NCBI GenBank assembly: GCA_027592645.1
Contig: JAQCKI010000006.1
Coordinates: 1 to 38,454, forward strand
From: Chloroflexota bacterium
Lineage (GTDB): Bacteria > Chloroflexota > Dehalococcoidia > UBA2979
Direction of reading: 5' to 3'
Length of the DNA: 38,454 nucleotides
Part shown: positions 16,456 through 27,256 of the stretch, one piece after another
How the letters are laid out: each line of letters starts with the position of its first letter
Numbering within the stretch: the first letter of the stretch is position 1
The notes under the pieces: model-generated
Told to the model about the DNA's origin: nothing
Seen by the model: only the letters and a program-made list of their open reading frames with translations
The model's database searches: none
Program-made: the position numbers and the translations under genes

Positions 16456-18348
16456 ATGGGCAAGGTCATCGGGATCGACCTCGGCACGACGAATTCGTGC
16501 GTCGCGGTGATGGAGGGCGGTGAGCCGCGCGTCATCTCCAGCGTGGAAGGCAGCCGCACGACGCCCTCGATGGTCGCGATCGCGAAGAGCGGCGAGCGTC
16601 TCGTCGGCACCGTGGCCAAGCGCCAGGCCGTCACCAACCCGGAGAACACGGTCTACTCCGTGAAGCGGATCATGGGCCGCAAGTTCGAAGACGAAGAGGT
16701 GGCCCGCCTGCAGCGCGTCGCCGGCTTCAACATGATCCGCCGAGACAACGGCGACGCCGGCGTGGAGATGGGTGGCAAGCACTACTCGCCGCCCGAGATC
16801 AGCGCCATGATCCTCCAGAAGCTGAAGGCGGATGCAGAGGCGTACCTCGGCGAGACCGTCACGGAGGCGGTGATCACCGTCCCCGCCTACTTCAACGACG
16901 CCCAGCGTCAGGCCACCCGCGATGCCGGCCGGATCGCCGGCCTTGAGGTGCTACGCATCATCAACGAGCCGACGGCCGCTGCCCTGGCCTACGGCCTGGA
17001 CAAGAAGAGCGATGAACTGATCGCGGTGTACGACCTCGGCGGCGGCACGTTCGATATCTCCGTGCTGGAGATTGGCGACGGCACCTTCCAGGTGAAGGCG
17101 ACCAACGGCGACACGTTCCTGGGTGGCGATGACTTCGACAACGTACTGATCGAGCACCTCGTGGCGGAGTTCAAGCGCGACCAGGGGATCGACCTGGCGC
17201 AGGACCGCATGGCCCTGCAGCGCCTGAAGGAAGCCGCCGAGAAGGCGAAGATCGAGCTCTCCTCCGCACAGTCCACCGAAATCAACCTGCCGTTCATTAC
17301 GGCGGACGCCAGCGGGCCGAAGCACCTGGTGATGCCATTCACCCGCGCGCAACTGGAGCAGCTCGTGATGGCCCTGGTGGACCGCACCCTGATCCCGGTG
17401 ACGCAGGCGATGACCGATGCAGGCGTGACCAACGCGCAGATCGATGAGGTCGTCCTTGTCGGCGGCATGACGCGGATGCCGCTGGTGCAGAAGCGCGTCG
17501 AGGAGTTCTTCGGCAAGGAGCCGCACCGCGGCGTGAACCCGGACGAGGTCGTTGCGATCGGCGCGGCGATCCAGGCGGGCGTGCTCAAGGGCGAGGTCAA
17601 GGACGTCCTGCTGCTGGATGTCACCCCGTTGACGCTGGGGATCGAGACCCTGGGCGGCGTGATGACGCCGATCATCGAGCGCAACACGACGATCCCGACC
17701 AGCGCCTCGCAGACGTTCTCCACCGCCAGCGACAACCAGGCGTCCGTGGAGATCCATGTGCTGCAGGGCGAGCGCAGCATGGCCGGCGACAACAAGTCGC
17801 TGGCACGCTTCATCCTGGACGGCATCCTGCCGGCCCCGCGCGGCATGCCCCAGGTGGAGGTCACGTTCGACATCGATGCGAACGGCATCGTGAAGGTGTC
17901 CGCTGCGGACAAGGCCACCGGCAAGCAGCAGCACGTCACCATCCAGGCCTCCAGCGGGCTCTCGGACGACGAGGTGCAGCGCCTGCGCCGCGAGGCGGAC
18001 GAGCACGCGACGGAGGACGCGCGGAAGCGTGCGCTCGCCGAGGCGCGCAACACGGGCGACTCGCTCGGCTACGCCGCCGAGAAGATGCTGCGTAACAACT
18101 CCGAGATCGTCACCGCCGAACAGCGCCAGCGCGTGGAGGCGGCCGTGGCCGTACTCCGTGAGACGCTGAATGCTGATGACCTGGAGGCGATCGAAGCGAA
18201 GTCGCAAGACCTCTCGGCCGCCATGCAGGAGATCGGTGCCGCGATCTACTCCAAGCAGCAGGCGCAGAACGCGCCCGGCGCCGGGGGCGACGCGAAAGAC
18301 GACGCTGACGAGGCGAGCACCATCGAGGGCGAGTTCCGCGAGGTCTAG
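16456..18348 (+). CDS. dnaK: Molecular chaperone DnaK (Hsp70)
   Basis: '[27 protein letters not shown]', '[46 protein letters not shown]', '[19 protein letters not shown]'. Confidence 0.98.
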   Translation: MGKVIGIDLGTTNSCVAVMEGGEPRVISSVEGSRTTPSMVAIAKSGERLVGTVAKRQAVTNPENTVYSVKRIMGRKFEDEEVARLQRVAGFNMIRRDNGDAGVEMGGKHYSPPEISAMILQKLKADAEAYLGETVTEAVITVPAYFNDAQRQATRDAGRIAGLEVLRIINEPTAAALAYGLDKKSDELIAVYDLGGGTFDISVLEIGDGTFQVKATNGDTFLGGDDFDNVLIEHLVAEFKRDQGIDLAQDRMALQRLKEAAEKAKIELSSAQSTEINLPFITADASGPKHLVMPFTRAQLEQLVMALVDRTLIPVTQAMTDAGVTNAQIDEVVLVGGMTRMPLVQKRVEEFFGKEPHRGVNPDEVVAIGAAIQAGVLKGEVKDVLLLDVTPLTLGIETLGGVMTPIIERNTTIPTSASQTFSTASDNQASVEIHVLQGERSMAGDNKSLARFILDGILPAPRGMPQVEVTFDIDANGIVKVSAADKATGKQQHVTIQASSGLSDDEVQRLRREADEHATEDARKRALAEARNTGDSLGYAAEKMLRNNSEIVTAEQRQRVEAAVAVLRETLNADDLEAIEAKSQDLSAAMQEIGAAIYSKQQAQNAPGAGGDAKDDADEASTIEGEFREV

Positions 18349-18452
18349 GCCCGTACGCCGGAGCAGATGACACACCCGACGCCTCGCTGATGTATACCGT
18401 CGGCGGGGCGTCGGGCTGCCCGGCCGGGCAGCCGCAAATCAGGGGGCAACCG

Positions 18453-19196
18453 ATGAGCGAGCAGTACGACCGGCACTTTGACTTCGAGCAGGTCTTCAAC
18501 TTCCGCGACCTCGGCGGGTACGACACCGCCGACGGGCGCACGTTGCGCTGGCGGCGGTTGTTCCGCTCCGGCGAGCACCAGCGGATGCAGCCGTACGAGG
18601 CAGAACGCCTGCGCGCGGCGGTGCCGCTGCGCACCGTGATCGACTTCCGCAGCGAGGCGGAGGCCGGCGACCCGCGCGGCCCCGGCGCGCTGGTGGCAGC
18701 AGACGTGATCCGCCACCACTTCCCGATGGGCAACGCAGACGCCAAGTTCGCCGCCCGCACCGAGGGCGCGTGGGACCCCGCGTATGCCGAGATGCTGGAG
18801 CGCCAGGCGACCGCATGGGCCTCCACGTACTCGCTGCTTGCCCGCGACGAGACCTACCCGGCGGTCTTCCACTGCGTCACCGGCAAGGATCGCACCGGGG
18901 TGTTTGCCGCGCTGCTGTTGGAGTCGCTCGGCGTGGACGAGGCGACGATCCTCGATGACTTCGCCCTCTCGCAGCAGGCGATGGACACGCTCGTCGAGCG
19001 GCTGCGGGCACGTGGCGTGATGAAGCCGGACGAGACGCCGAACCCGGCGCTGGGCGTGCCGCGCCACTCCATGGCGGAGATGCTGGCGGTGCTTCGGGAG
19101 CGGCACGGCGGCGCTCGAGCGTTCCTGCGCGCCCAGGGCGTGACGCCCGAGACGTTCGATGCGGTGGAGGGACGCCTGCTGGCGGAGCGGCGCTGA
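18453..19196 (+). CDS. Tyrosine-protein phosphatase family protein
   Basis: 'FNFRDLGGYDTADGRTLRWRRLFRSGE' and CX5R loop 'VFHCVTGKDRTGVFAALLLESLGV'. Confidence 0.88.
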   Translation: MSEQYDRHFDFEQVFNFRDLGGYDTADGRTLRWRRLFRSGEHQRMQPYEAERLRAAVPLRTVIDFRSEAEAGDPRGPGALVAADVIRHHFPMGNADAKFAARTEGAWDPAYAEMLERQATAWASTYSLLARDETYPAVFHCVTGKDRTGVFAALLLESLGVDEATILDDFALSQQAMDTLVERLRARGVMKPDETPNPALGVPRHSMAEMLAVLRERHGGARAFLRAQGVTPETFDAVEGRLLAERR

Positions 19197-19242
19197 CGGG
19201 GGGCGTCGCGGTTAGCGAATCGGGCGGTACGATAGAAGTTCG

Positions 19243-20370
19243 ATGACCACGAACTCCACCGGCAATGCTGACCTGTACGAGGTCCTGGGAGTCCCGCGCA
19301 ACGCGAGCGCGGACGACATCAAGAAGGCGTTCCGACGCCTGGCGATGCAGTTCCACCCTGACCGGAACAAGGAAGCCTCCGCCGAGGTCAAATTCAAAGA
19401 GGTCAACGCCGCCTACGAGGTGCTGTCCGACCCGGAGAAGCGCTCGCGGTATGACCGGTTCGGCGCGGCAGGCCTCGGTGGCGGTGCGCAGGGCTTCCAG
19501 GGCCACGACGGCTTCGGCGGTTTTGGCGACATCTTCGACGCCTTCTTCCGCGGTACTGGCACACGCCGCGCCGGCCCTCAGGCCGGCTCCGACCTGCACG
19601 CCGCGCTCGAGATTTCGCTGGAGGAGGCCGTCTCTGGCGTCGAGCATGAGTTCGCCTTCGAGCGCGTGGAGCGCTGCGCCGACTGTCGCGCGACCGGGCA
19701 GGCGGAGGGTGCTGAGAAGCCCCAGTGCACTGAGTGCCAGGGCGCAGGCGAGATCCGTCGCGTGCAGCAGTCGCTCTTCGGTCAGTACGTGAACGTGGCG
19801 ATGTGCACGCGCTGCCGCGGCGAAGGCTCCATCGTCAGCGACCCGTGCAAGACCTGCCGCGGCCAGGGGATGCGTCGCGTCCCGGTCTCGCGCACCGTGA
19901 AGGTGCCGGCGGGCGTCGATCACGGCTCGCAACTGCGCGTCTCCGGCGAGGGCGACCACGGCCCGCGCGGTGGCCCGCCGGGGCACCTCTACATCGAACT
20001 CCACCTCGCCCCGCACGAGGTGTTCAAGCGCGCCGAGTCCGACCTGATCTACGACCTGCCGCTGAACATCGCGCAGGCTTCGCTTGGCACCGACGTAGAG
20101 GTGCCGACGATCGAGGGCGAGCCGGTGGAGTTGAAGTTGAAGCCCGGCACCCAACACGGCGAGGTGCACATCATCCGTGGCCGCGGCGTACCGCACCTGC
20201 GCGGCAGCGGGCGCGGCGACCTGCTGGTGCGCACCCACGTGGTGACGCCCACGAAACTTTCCGGCGACCAGAAGGAACTGCTGCGCCGCCTCGCGGAGTC
20301 GCTCGGCACACCAGAGGTGCCGGACGAAGATCCCTCCGTCTTCGAACGCATCAAGAGCGCCTTCACGTAG
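19243..20370 (+). CDS. dnaJ: Chaperone protein DnaJ
   Basis: J-domain with HPD ('[45 protein letters not shown]') and zinc-finger repeats CADC/CTEC/CTRC/CKTC. Confidence 0.97.
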   Translation: MTTNSTGNADLYEVLGVPRNASADDIKKAFRRLAMQFHPDRNKEASAEVKFKEVNAAYEVLSDPEKRSRYDRFGAAGLGGGAQGFQGHDGFGGFGDIFDAFFRGTGTRRAGPQAGSDLHAALEISLEEAVSGVEHEFAFERVERCADCRATGQAEGAEKPQCTECQGAGEIRRVQQSLFGQYVNVAMCTRCRGEGSIVSDPCKTCRGQGMRRVPVSRTVKVPAGVDHGSQLRVSGEGDHGPRGGPPGHLYIELHLAPHEVFKRAESDLIYDLPLNIAQASLGTDVEVPTIEGEPVELKLKPGTQHGEVHIIRGRGVPHLRGSGRGDLLVRTHVVTPTKLSGDQKELLRRLAESLGTPEVPDEDPSVFERIKSAFT

Positions 20371-20373
20371 CGC

Positions 20374-21312
20374 GTGGCCACACCTGACGACCGCTGGTTC
20401 GAGGTCACCGTGCGCTGCGACGCCTCCGACTCCGAGACCGTGGCCGACGTCCTGCGTGACACGGGTGCCGCCGGCGTATCGATCGAGCCCGTCCTGCTGA
20501 TCTCGGACGCCGCCGACTTCTCTTACGAGGAACTCACCGACCGTCCCTGGACCGTGCGCGCCACGTTCGCGCAGGTGCTCGCTCCGGCGGAGCGTCGAGC
20601 GCTGCGCCGTCGCTTCGATGCGGTAGGGCTCAGTCAACGGCTGCCGCGGCTCCAGTACCGCGAGGTGGAACCGGTGGACTGGGCGGAGGAGTGGAAGCAG
20701 TTCTACCGCATCCAGCACATCGGCCGGCGGCTGGTGGTGCGCCCCACCTGGGAGCCGTACCAGGCGAAGCCGGGCGAGGTGGTGCTGGACCTGGAGCCCG
20801 GTGCCGCCTTCGGTACCGGCGAGCACGAGACCACGCGCCTGTGCCTGGCCGCACTCGAGCGGATGATCCCGCCCGGCGCGGAGGTACTCGATATCGGTGC
20901 GGGCTCCGGCATCCTGGCGATCGCCGCGGTGAAACTCGGCAGCGGGCGCGTGCGAGGTGTGGATCTCGATGGCGACACCGTAGTGGTGGCGGTCGAGAAC
21001 GCGGAGCGCAACGGCGTCGGGCGACTCGTCGAGTTCCGCGCAGGCACGCTGGGCGAACGCTGGCCGTGGCCGGACGAACCGGCGGTGCGCGCCGCGGATG
21101 TGGTGCTCGCGAACATCTCGTCGATTGTGCTCGGCGCGATGATGCCGCTGCTCGCGGCGGCGCTGCGGCCGGGCGGCGTGCTCATCGCCAGCGGCTTCCT
21201 GGTGCGCGACGCACACGAGGTGCGCGCCGCCGCGGAGGCTGCGGGACTGCGCGTCATCGATGAGAGCGTGGAGGCGGAGTGGGGCGCGCTGGTCGCCTCG
21301 CTCGGCGGCTGA
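20374..21312 (+). CDS. prmA: Ribosomal protein L11 methyltransferase
   Basis: 'VDWAEEWKQFYRIQHIGRRLVVRPTWEPYQAKPGEVVLDLEPGAAFGTGEHETTRLCLAALE', 'VLDIGAGSGILAIAAVKLG', 'DVVLANISSIVLGAM'. Confidence 0.95.
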   Translation: MATPDDRWFEVTVRCDASDSETVADVLRDTGAAGVSIEPVLLISDAADFSYEELTDRPWTVRATFAQVLAPAERRALRRRFDAVGLSQRLPRLQYREVEPVDWAEEWKQFYRIQHIGRRLVVRPTWEPYQAKPGEVVLDLEPGAAFGTGEHETTRLCLAALERMIPPGAEVLDIGAGSGILAIAAVKLGSGRVRGVDLDGDTVVVAVENAERNGVGRLVEFRAGTLGERWPWPDEPAVRAADVVLANISSIVLGAMMPLLAAALRPGGVLIASGFLVRDAHEVRAAAEAAGLRVIDESVEAEWGALVASLGG

Positions 21313-21318
21313 CGCCCG

Positions 21319-22395
21319 CTACTCCGCGCTACTCCTCGAGCGCGGGGCGAACGGCACGTGCGTCCAGGTGTCCGGATCGACGTTGATGCCGTAGATCGTC
21401 ATCTCCCAGTGCAGGTGCGGCCCGGTGGAGAGGCCCGTGGAGCCCATCCGCGCGATCAACTCGCCCTGCTCCACCTCCTGCCCCACCTCCGCCACGATCT
21501 CCAGCAGGTGGTGGTAGCCGGTGACGACGCCCGCGCCGTGATCCAGGAGCACCGTGTTCCCGCGGATGGGCATCGGGCCCGCCCATGAGATCCGCCCCGG
21601 TGCCGGCGCCACGATCGGCGTGCCGGCGGCGTTTGCGATATCCAGGCCTGAATGGAAGCCACCGACTGGCCCCTGGTTGATCGACCGGCCCTGGCCGAAC
21701 TCGGTAGTGACGATGCCCTCGGTCGGGCGGATGAAGAGGCCGTCCCACGCCGGGCGCGCCTCGAACAGGTTGAACTGCTCGAATGAGCGCTGCCGGAACT
21801 CGGTTGCCGCGGCCTCTGGCGTCAGGATCGAGGTGAGTTCCTCGGTCAGTTGGAGGTAGTCGATCGGGCGCGTGACCGGTACCACGCGGAAGCGCAGTTC
21901 CGCGCGATCGAGGAGCAGCCCCGCTTCGTCGCGCGTGCTCACCTCCGCAACGTGCTCGCCGAGGGGAACCACAAGTCCCACACCCAGCGGCGTCCAGAAC
22001 ACATCGCCGTCTCGCAGCAGCGGATAGCGGCGGTTCAAGAACATCACCGATGCGGATGCAGCACCGGGCTGAACCACACTGAGGACGGCGGACTCGCCTT
22101 GCCCGACTTGTTCCGGGAGCAGTGTCGCCTCGATCGGTACCGGAGCCACGGTGACGGCGGGCGCCTGCGGCAGCGGCGTGGCGGTGGCGTTCGTGGGTTC
22201 GGGCGTGGGCGTCACCACCGGCGTGGGCGTTGCGCGCGCAACCGTGATGTCCGTCTGCCGCTCGGTGCGGCGCTCCTCGATGAATGCAGCGCCGATGGCG
22301 GCGAGCACCAGCACCACGGTGAGTGCGGCAATGCGCACTGCCAGACGGCGGCGCGACGGGCGGCGCGGCGGGGGCTCGGAAGGCGATCCGCGCAC
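21319..22395 (-). CDS. M23 (LytM-type) metallopeptidase with N-terminal membrane anchor
   Basis: 'VGGFHSGLDIANAAGTPIVAPAPGRISWAG...NTVLLDHGAGVVTGYHHLLEIVAEVGQEVEQGELIARMGSTGLSTGPHLHWEM'. Likely GTG start at 22395 (SD GGAG); the ORF extension to 23067 is antisense to moxR. Confidence 0.88.
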   Translation of the reverse strand: MRGSPSEPPPRRPSRRRLAVRIAALTVVLVLAAIGAAFIEERRTERQTDITVARATPTPVVTPTPEPTNATATPLPQAPAVTVAPVPIEATLLPEQVGQGESAVLSVVQPGAASASVMFLNRRYPLLRDGDVFWTPLGVGLVVPLGEHVAEVSTRDEAGLLLDRAELRFRVVPVTRPIDYLQLTEELTSILTPEAAATEFRQRSFEQFNLFEARPAWDGLFIRPTEGIVTTEFGQGRSINQGPVGGFHSGLDIANAAGTPIVAPAPGRISWAGPMPIRGNTVLLDHGAGVVTGYHHLLEIVAEVGQEVEQGELIARMGSTGLSTGPHLHWEMTIYGINVDPDTWTHVPFAPRSRSSAE

Positions 22396-22581
22396 AAATT
22401 CTCCAGTACGGTGGGGCTTGTTGAGATCGTAACCCGCGGGGGTGCGGGGGGCCTTTCCCAGATCGTTATACTCGGGAGATATTCGGGTCAGCGGCGACCC
22501 GGAGGTCGCCCCACTACGCTGACACCAAACACCCCTCGGCCCGGCCCTGATAGGTGCACCGGGTGATCTCCCGGAGGCGTC

Positions 22582-23538
22582 ATGGAGGATCCCAGGATCG
22601 TGGCCGAGCGCCTGCTCGCCAATGTGGAGCAGGTGATCATCGGCAAGTCGGCGGAGGCGCAGCTCGCGCTCGTGACGCTGCTCTGCCGGGGACACCTTCT
22701 CATCGAGGATGTACCGGGCGTCGGTAAGACCATGCTGGCACGTGCACTGGCCGTCTCCACCGGCTGTCGGTTTGCCCGCATCCAGTTCACGCCTGACCTG
22801 CTGCCCACGGATGTGACCGGCGTCTCCATCTATCAGCAGGGCACCGGGGAATTCACCTTTCGGTCCGGGCCGATCATGGCGGAGATCGTCCTCGCGGACG
22901 AGGTGAACCGCGCCACGCCCAAGACGCAGTCCGCGTTGCTGGAGGCGATGGAGGAGCACCAGGTCACCGTCGATGGCGTGACGCACCGCCTTCCCGCACC
23001 GCACATGGTGATGGCCACCCAGAACCCGATTGAGTACGAAGGCACCTTCCCGCTGCCGGAAGCACAACTGGATCGCTTTCTCATGCGCATCCGCCTAGGA
23101 TACCCCAGTCCAACGGATGAAGTGCTGATCATGGATGCTCAGCAGTCCCGCCACCCGATCGATTCGCTCGCGCAGGTGGTCTCGCCGCGTGAAGTGGTGG
23201 AGATGCAGGAGGCCGTGGGTCGCATCTACGTGGACCCGCTGATCAAGCAGTACATCGTCACGCTGGTGAACCAGACGCGTGATCACCCCGCCGCCTACCT
23301 CGGTGCGTCGCCGCGCGGATCGCTTGCGCTGATGCGCGCCACGCAGGCGCACGCCATGCTCGATGGTCGTGAGTTCGTTACGCCGGACGACGTGAAGTCG
23401 CTGGCGCACGCCACGCTGGGGCATCGCGTGATTGTCAGTCCCAGCGCCCGCGTCCGCGAGGTGGACAGCACGCAGATCGTGGACGAGGTGCTGGAGCGTG
23501 TCGCCGTCCCGGGCGTGCGCGCTCGTGGCGGGGTGTAG
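22582..23538 (+). CDS. MoxR-family AAA+ ATPase (copy 1)
   Basis: Walker A '[16 protein letters not shown]', Walker B '[32 protein letters not shown]', '[28 protein letters not shown]'. Confidence 0.95.
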   Translation: MEDPRIVAERLLANVEQVIIGKSAEAQLALVTLLCRGHLLIEDVPGVGKTMLARALAVSTGCRFARIQFTPDLLPTDVTGVSIYQQGTGEFTFRSGPIMAEIVLADEVNRATPKTQSALLEAMEEHQVTVDGVTHRLPAPHMVMATQNPIEYEGTFPLPEAQLDRFLMRIRLGYPSPTDEVLIMDAQQSRHPIDSLAQVVSPREVVEMQEAVGRIYVDPLIKQYIVTLVNQTRDHPAAYLGASPRGSLALMRATQAHAMLDGREFVTPDDVKSLAHATLGHRVIVSPSARVREVDSTQIVDEVLERVAVPGVRARGGV

Positions 23539-23546
23539 GGCCGATC

Positions 23547-24821
23547 GTGCCCGATTTCCGCGAAGCCATTGCGACCGTCAAACGCCGCCACAACGTTGCG
23601 ATCGTCAGCGCCGTTGCCGTCGTATGCGTCGTCGTGGGCTTCGCGACCGGCTTCTGGCTGCTGTTCCGGCTTGCCTACGTGGTCGCCGTCGCCGTGCCGC
23701 TCGCCTACTTCTGGACCCGCGCGATGGCGAACGGGCTGGAGGTGGAGGTGCATCGCACCTCGCAGCGCGTGACGCAGGGGCAGCCGCTGGAGGGGCACCT
23801 GGTGATCCGCTCCCGCTCGCCGCTGCCGAAGATATGGCTGGAGGTGAAGGATCCCTCGTCGATCCCCGGACATGCCTCGCGCCGCGCCATGACGCTGGGG
23901 TGGAAGGGTGTGGAGGCGTGGTCGTACCGCACGCGCACTCGCGTCCGCGGCGTCTACACGCTGGGTCCGGTGCGCGTGACGGCCGGCGATCCGTTCGGCT
24001 TCTTCCGCGTGACCCGCACCTTCGGTGACACGACCACGATCCTGGTCTACCCGAACGCGCCCGACCTGCCGAACTTCTACATCCCCCCGGCGAACCTGCC
24101 CGGCGAGGGCCGCATCCGCCGTCGCACGCACAACGTCACGCCCAATGTCGCCGGCCTGCGCGAGTACGCGCCGGGCGACGCCTACAACCGCATCCACTGG
24201 CCCAGCACCGCGCGCCTCGGCAAGCCCGTCGTGAAGCAATTCGAACTCGACCCCGCCTCGGACATCTGGGTCGTGCTGGATCTGGAGGCGCGCCACCACG
24301 TCGGCGAGGGCGAAGACTCCACCGAGGAGTGGGCGGTCGCCGTCTGCGCTTCCGTGGCGCGCTACTTCATCCATCAGCATCGGACGGTCGGCATGATCTC
24401 GTTCGGCGCGAGCCTGCGCGTCGATGACCCCGATCGCGGTCAGAACCACTACACGCGCCTGCTGGAATCGCTCGCGATTGCGCGCTCCGTGGGCGACGCG
24501 CCGCTTTCCAACCTGCTGCTCGAGGAGTCCCGGCGCTTCGGACGCCACACCACGGTCGTCGTGGTGACGCCCTCCACCGACCCGAAGTGGGCGCTGACAC
24601 TCGTCTCGCTCGCCACGCGCGGGGTGAAGGTGGCCGCCGTGCTGCTGGAGGCAGACACTTTCGGCGACGCGCCGAGCAGCATCGATGTCTACGGCACGCT
24701 CGCGGCCGGCGGCGTCTACACCTACACGGTGAAGTACCGCGATGACCTCGGCCGCGTGCTCTCCGCCGGCGCCGACCACGAACGTGACGACGCGGCGCGC
24801 GTCTCGCGGGCGGAGGGCTGA
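23547..24821 (+). CDS. DUF58 domain-containing membrane protein (copy 1)
   Basis: Two N-terminal TM helices; 'RTRVRGVYTLGPVRVTAGDPFGFFRVTRTF', 'GLREYAPGDAYNRIHWPSTARLGKPVVKQFELDPASDIWVVLDLE'. Confidence 0.9.
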   Translation: MPDFREAIATVKRRHNVAIVSAVAVVCVVVGFATGFWLLFRLAYVVAVAVPLAYFWTRAMANGLEVEVHRTSQRVTQGQPLEGHLVIRSRSPLPKIWLEVKDPSSIPGHASRRAMTLGWKGVEAWSYRTRTRVRGVYTLGPVRVTAGDPFGFFRVTRTFGDTTTILVYPNAPDLPNFYIPPANLPGEGRIRRRTHNVTPNVAGLREYAPGDAYNRIHWPSTARLGKPVVKQFELDPASDIWVVLDLEARHHVGEGEDSTEEWAVAVCASVARYFIHQHRTVGMISFGASLRVDDPDRGQNHYTRLLESLAIARSVGDAPLSNLLLEESRRFGRHTTVVVVTPSTDPKWALTLVSLATRGVKVAAVLLEADTFGDAPSSIDVYGTLAAGGVYTYTVKYRDDLGRVLSAGADHERDDAARVSRAEG

Positions 24822-24823
24822 CC

Positions 24824-27256
24824 GTGGCCGCGAACCCCTCCCTTGATGACGTCTTCCTGACCACCGGTCGGCCTCGGCGGTCGGTGAATGCGGACGAGCA
24901 CCAGCGCGGTTGGTGGTGGTCGTGGGAAGAGTGGCTGACGCTCAGCCTGGTGATGCTCGTGCAGTTGCCGGTCGTGGGATCGCTGCAGAGCGCGAACTGG
25001 GTGCGCGAGATGCCCTCGTTGATGGGGCCCGCGCTGGTGGGGCTGGCGGCGGCGTGGCTCCTCGGTCACTCGCGGCTATCGGGCCTGATCGTGGCCGGGG
25101 TGACTGCCGTCGTTGGCGTGATCAGCACGCTGCTGCTGGTCATGCAGACGATGGAACTGACCGACCCGCTGCTGGGCGATGGCCCGCGCGCTCATTGGAC
25201 GGAGTTCTGGCTCCGCCTGCGTGACTGGGGTGCCGCGCTCATCGAGGGCGGCATCTCCGCTGACCCCCTCCCGTTCGTGGTGCTGCTGGTGACGATGGTG
25301 TTCGCGGTGGCGTTCATCTCCACGTGGGCGGCAATCCGCTGGCTGAATCCGTGGGCGGCGCTGGTGCCCGGTGGCTTTGTCCTCCTGACCAACATCTCCT
25401 ACCTGCCGGGGCAGCCGTCACTGTCGTTCATCGTCTTCGTGCTCGCCGCCGTGATGCTCATCGCGCGGATCCAGTACCTGCGTGCCCGTGACCGATGGCG
25501 GACGGAGGGCTTCGATCCGCCGGACTTCATGTCACTGGAGGTCCTCAGCGTGGGGGCCGTGGTTGCGGTGCTGCTGGTCGCCGTCGCATGGACGGTGCCG
25601 ACCGCGAACCACTGGGGCCCGGTGGCGGATGTGTGGGGCCGCGCGCTGGCGCCGGTGACCGAGCGGGTCGACCGCGTGGGCCAGTTGTTCATCGGCGTGG
25701 GATCGAAGAAAGAGATCCCGGTGCACTCGCTGGGGCCCACGCTGCCGATCCAGGGCAAGATCACGCTCAATACCCTGCCGCTGCTGGAGGTCTCCACGGA
25801 GCAGGCGCTGAACCTGCGCGGCGCGGTGTACGACGAGTACACCGGTTCCGGATGGAAGGTGTCCGCGGCAGCGATTCTGGATGAGCCGGGTGCGAGCGTG
25901 GAATCCGCCGAACTCGGCACGGCGGAGACGCGCGCGTTCCTACGACAGCCCGTCCGTGCGGATGTCACCGTGGTGGGCAGCAACGTCCCGGAACAGCGGC
26001 TGCTCGCCGCCGGTGACCCCCTGGCGTCCGATGTCACCACGCAGGTGCTGGTGGATAACGCGGGCTACCCGCTCGCGGTGGTGCCGGACGCACGCGTCAC
26101 TTCCGGCGACTCGTACATCACCGTCGGCGCGATCTCCGTCGCCTCGGTGACCACGCTGCAGCACTCGGGGACGGTCTACCCGCAGCGCGTCTTCGATCGC
26201 TACACGCAGTTGCCTCCGGGCCTGCCGCCCGAGGTCGCGTCGCTCGCGCTCAGCATTACCGCCGGTGCGCAGACGCCGTACGAGGCGGCCCGACGCATCG
26301 AGTCCTACCTGCGCGCGAACTACGCGTACTCGCTGGACGTGCGCACGCCGGCACCGCGCTCGGATGCCGCCGCCGACTTCCTGTTCAACCAGCAGTCGGG
26401 GTACTTCGACCATTTCTCCACGGCGATGGTCGTGATGTTGCGCACGCTCGGCGTCCCGTCGCGCATCGCCGCTGGCTTCACGCTCGATCCATCCTCGTTC
26501 GACGCGGAGTCGAAGGTGTACGTGCTGTCCGAGGAGGACGCCTGGTCCTGGCCGGAGGTCTACTTCCCGGGGCTCGGCTGGGTGGAGTTCAACCCGACGC
26601 CGAGCCGCGGCCTCGTCGCGCGTTCAGGCGATGACAGTGCGGCGCTGGCCGACCGCGATGGCATTCTCGCCGGCGCACCGGGCGACCTGGATCCGTTGAG
26701 TTTCCTCCTGGACGAGGCGGAACTCGGTGACTTCTTCCCGGCCGGCGACTTCGACACCGCCGGCGATGTCCTCGGCGTCGATGAGTCCGATTCGTGGCTC
26801 GCCGAGGTCATCGGTGCGGTGATCGTGCTCGCCACGATCGGGTTCATCCTGATCTTCGCCGCGCGCCTGCTCTGGGACCACGGCTTCCGCGGCTTGCAGT
26901 CGTCCGAGCGGCGCTGGGCGAAGGTGCAGCGCCTCGCCTCGTGGGCAGGAATCGCGCCGGCCGATGTCCGCACGCCCACCGAGGCCGCTGACGCGCTGGC
27001 CGGGTACCTGCCGGAACGCCCGGCGCTGATTGCACTCGCTCGGTCATTCACCTCGTCGCGCTACGGCCGAGGTGAGGACGCGACGCCCGAGGCTGCCGAT
27101 GCGACGGAACGCCTGGACACGGACTACCGCGCGGTCAGCCGGCGTCTCTGGCGGCTGGTGGGTCGGCGGGTCGTCCGGTTCGGCCGGTCGCCCGCGCCAT
27201 CGGTGACCGAGCCGCTGTTAGCGGGCCGGTACGCCTCCGCCAGGCCGCGACGGTAG
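24824..27256 (+). CDS. TgpA-like membrane protein with transglutaminase-like domain (catalytic triad apparently lost)
   Basis: N-terminal multi-TM (DUF3488-like), transglutaminase-like 'SGYFDHFSTAMVVMLRTLGVPSRIAAGFTLDPSSFDAESKVYVLSEEDAWSWPEVYFPGLGWVEFNPTPS', C-terminal TM and cytosolic tail; downstream of MoxR-DUF58. Confidence 0.88.
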   Translation: MAANPSLDDVFLTTGRPRRSVNADEHQRGWWWSWEEWLTLSLVMLVQLPVVGSLQSANWVREMPSLMGPALVGLAAAWLLGHSRLSGLIVAGVTAVVGVISTLLLVMQTMELTDPLLGDGPRAHWTEFWLRLRDWGAALIEGGISADPLPFVVLLVTMVFAVAFISTWAAIRWLNPWAALVPGGFVLLTNISYLPGQPSLSFIVFVLAAVMLIARIQYLRARDRWRTEGFDPPDFMSLEVLSVGAVVAVLLVAVAWTVPTANHWGPVADVWGRALAPVTERVDRVGQLFIGVGSKKEIPVHSLGPTLPIQGKITLNTLPLLEVSTEQALNLRGAVYDEYTGSGWKVSAAAILDEPGASVESAELGTAETRAFLRQPVRADVTVVGSNVPEQRLLAAGDPLASDVTTQVLVDNAGYPLAVVPDARVTSGDSYITVGAISVASVTTLQHSGTVYPQRVFDRYTQLPPGLPPEVASLALSITAGAQTPYEAARRIESYLRANYAYSLDVRTPAPRSDAAADFLFNQQSGYFDHFSTAMVVMLRTLGVPSRIAAGFTLDPSSFDAESKVYVLSEEDAWSWPEVYFPGLGWVEFNPTPSRGLVARSGDDSAALADRDGILAGAPGDLDPLSFLLDEAELGDFFPAGDFDTAGDVLGVDESDSWLAEVIGAVIVLATIGFILIFAARLLWDHGFRGLQSSERRWAKVQRLASWAGIAPADVRTPTEAADALAGYLPERPALIALARSFTSSRYGRGEDATPEAADATERLDTDYRAVSRRLWRLVGRRVVRFGRSPAPSVTEPLLAGRYASARPRR

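Noticed and set aside
18877-21216. 779-aa minus-strand ORF opposite the phosphatase, dnaJ and prmA
   Set aside because: High-GC shadow ORF: Arg/Ala/His-rich, no recognisable motif, wholly antisense to conserved genes.
22396-23067. N-terminal extension of the second M23 ORF to 23067
   Set aside because: Lies antisense to moxR; a GTG with SD at 22395 directly precedes the Arg-rich/TM anchor.
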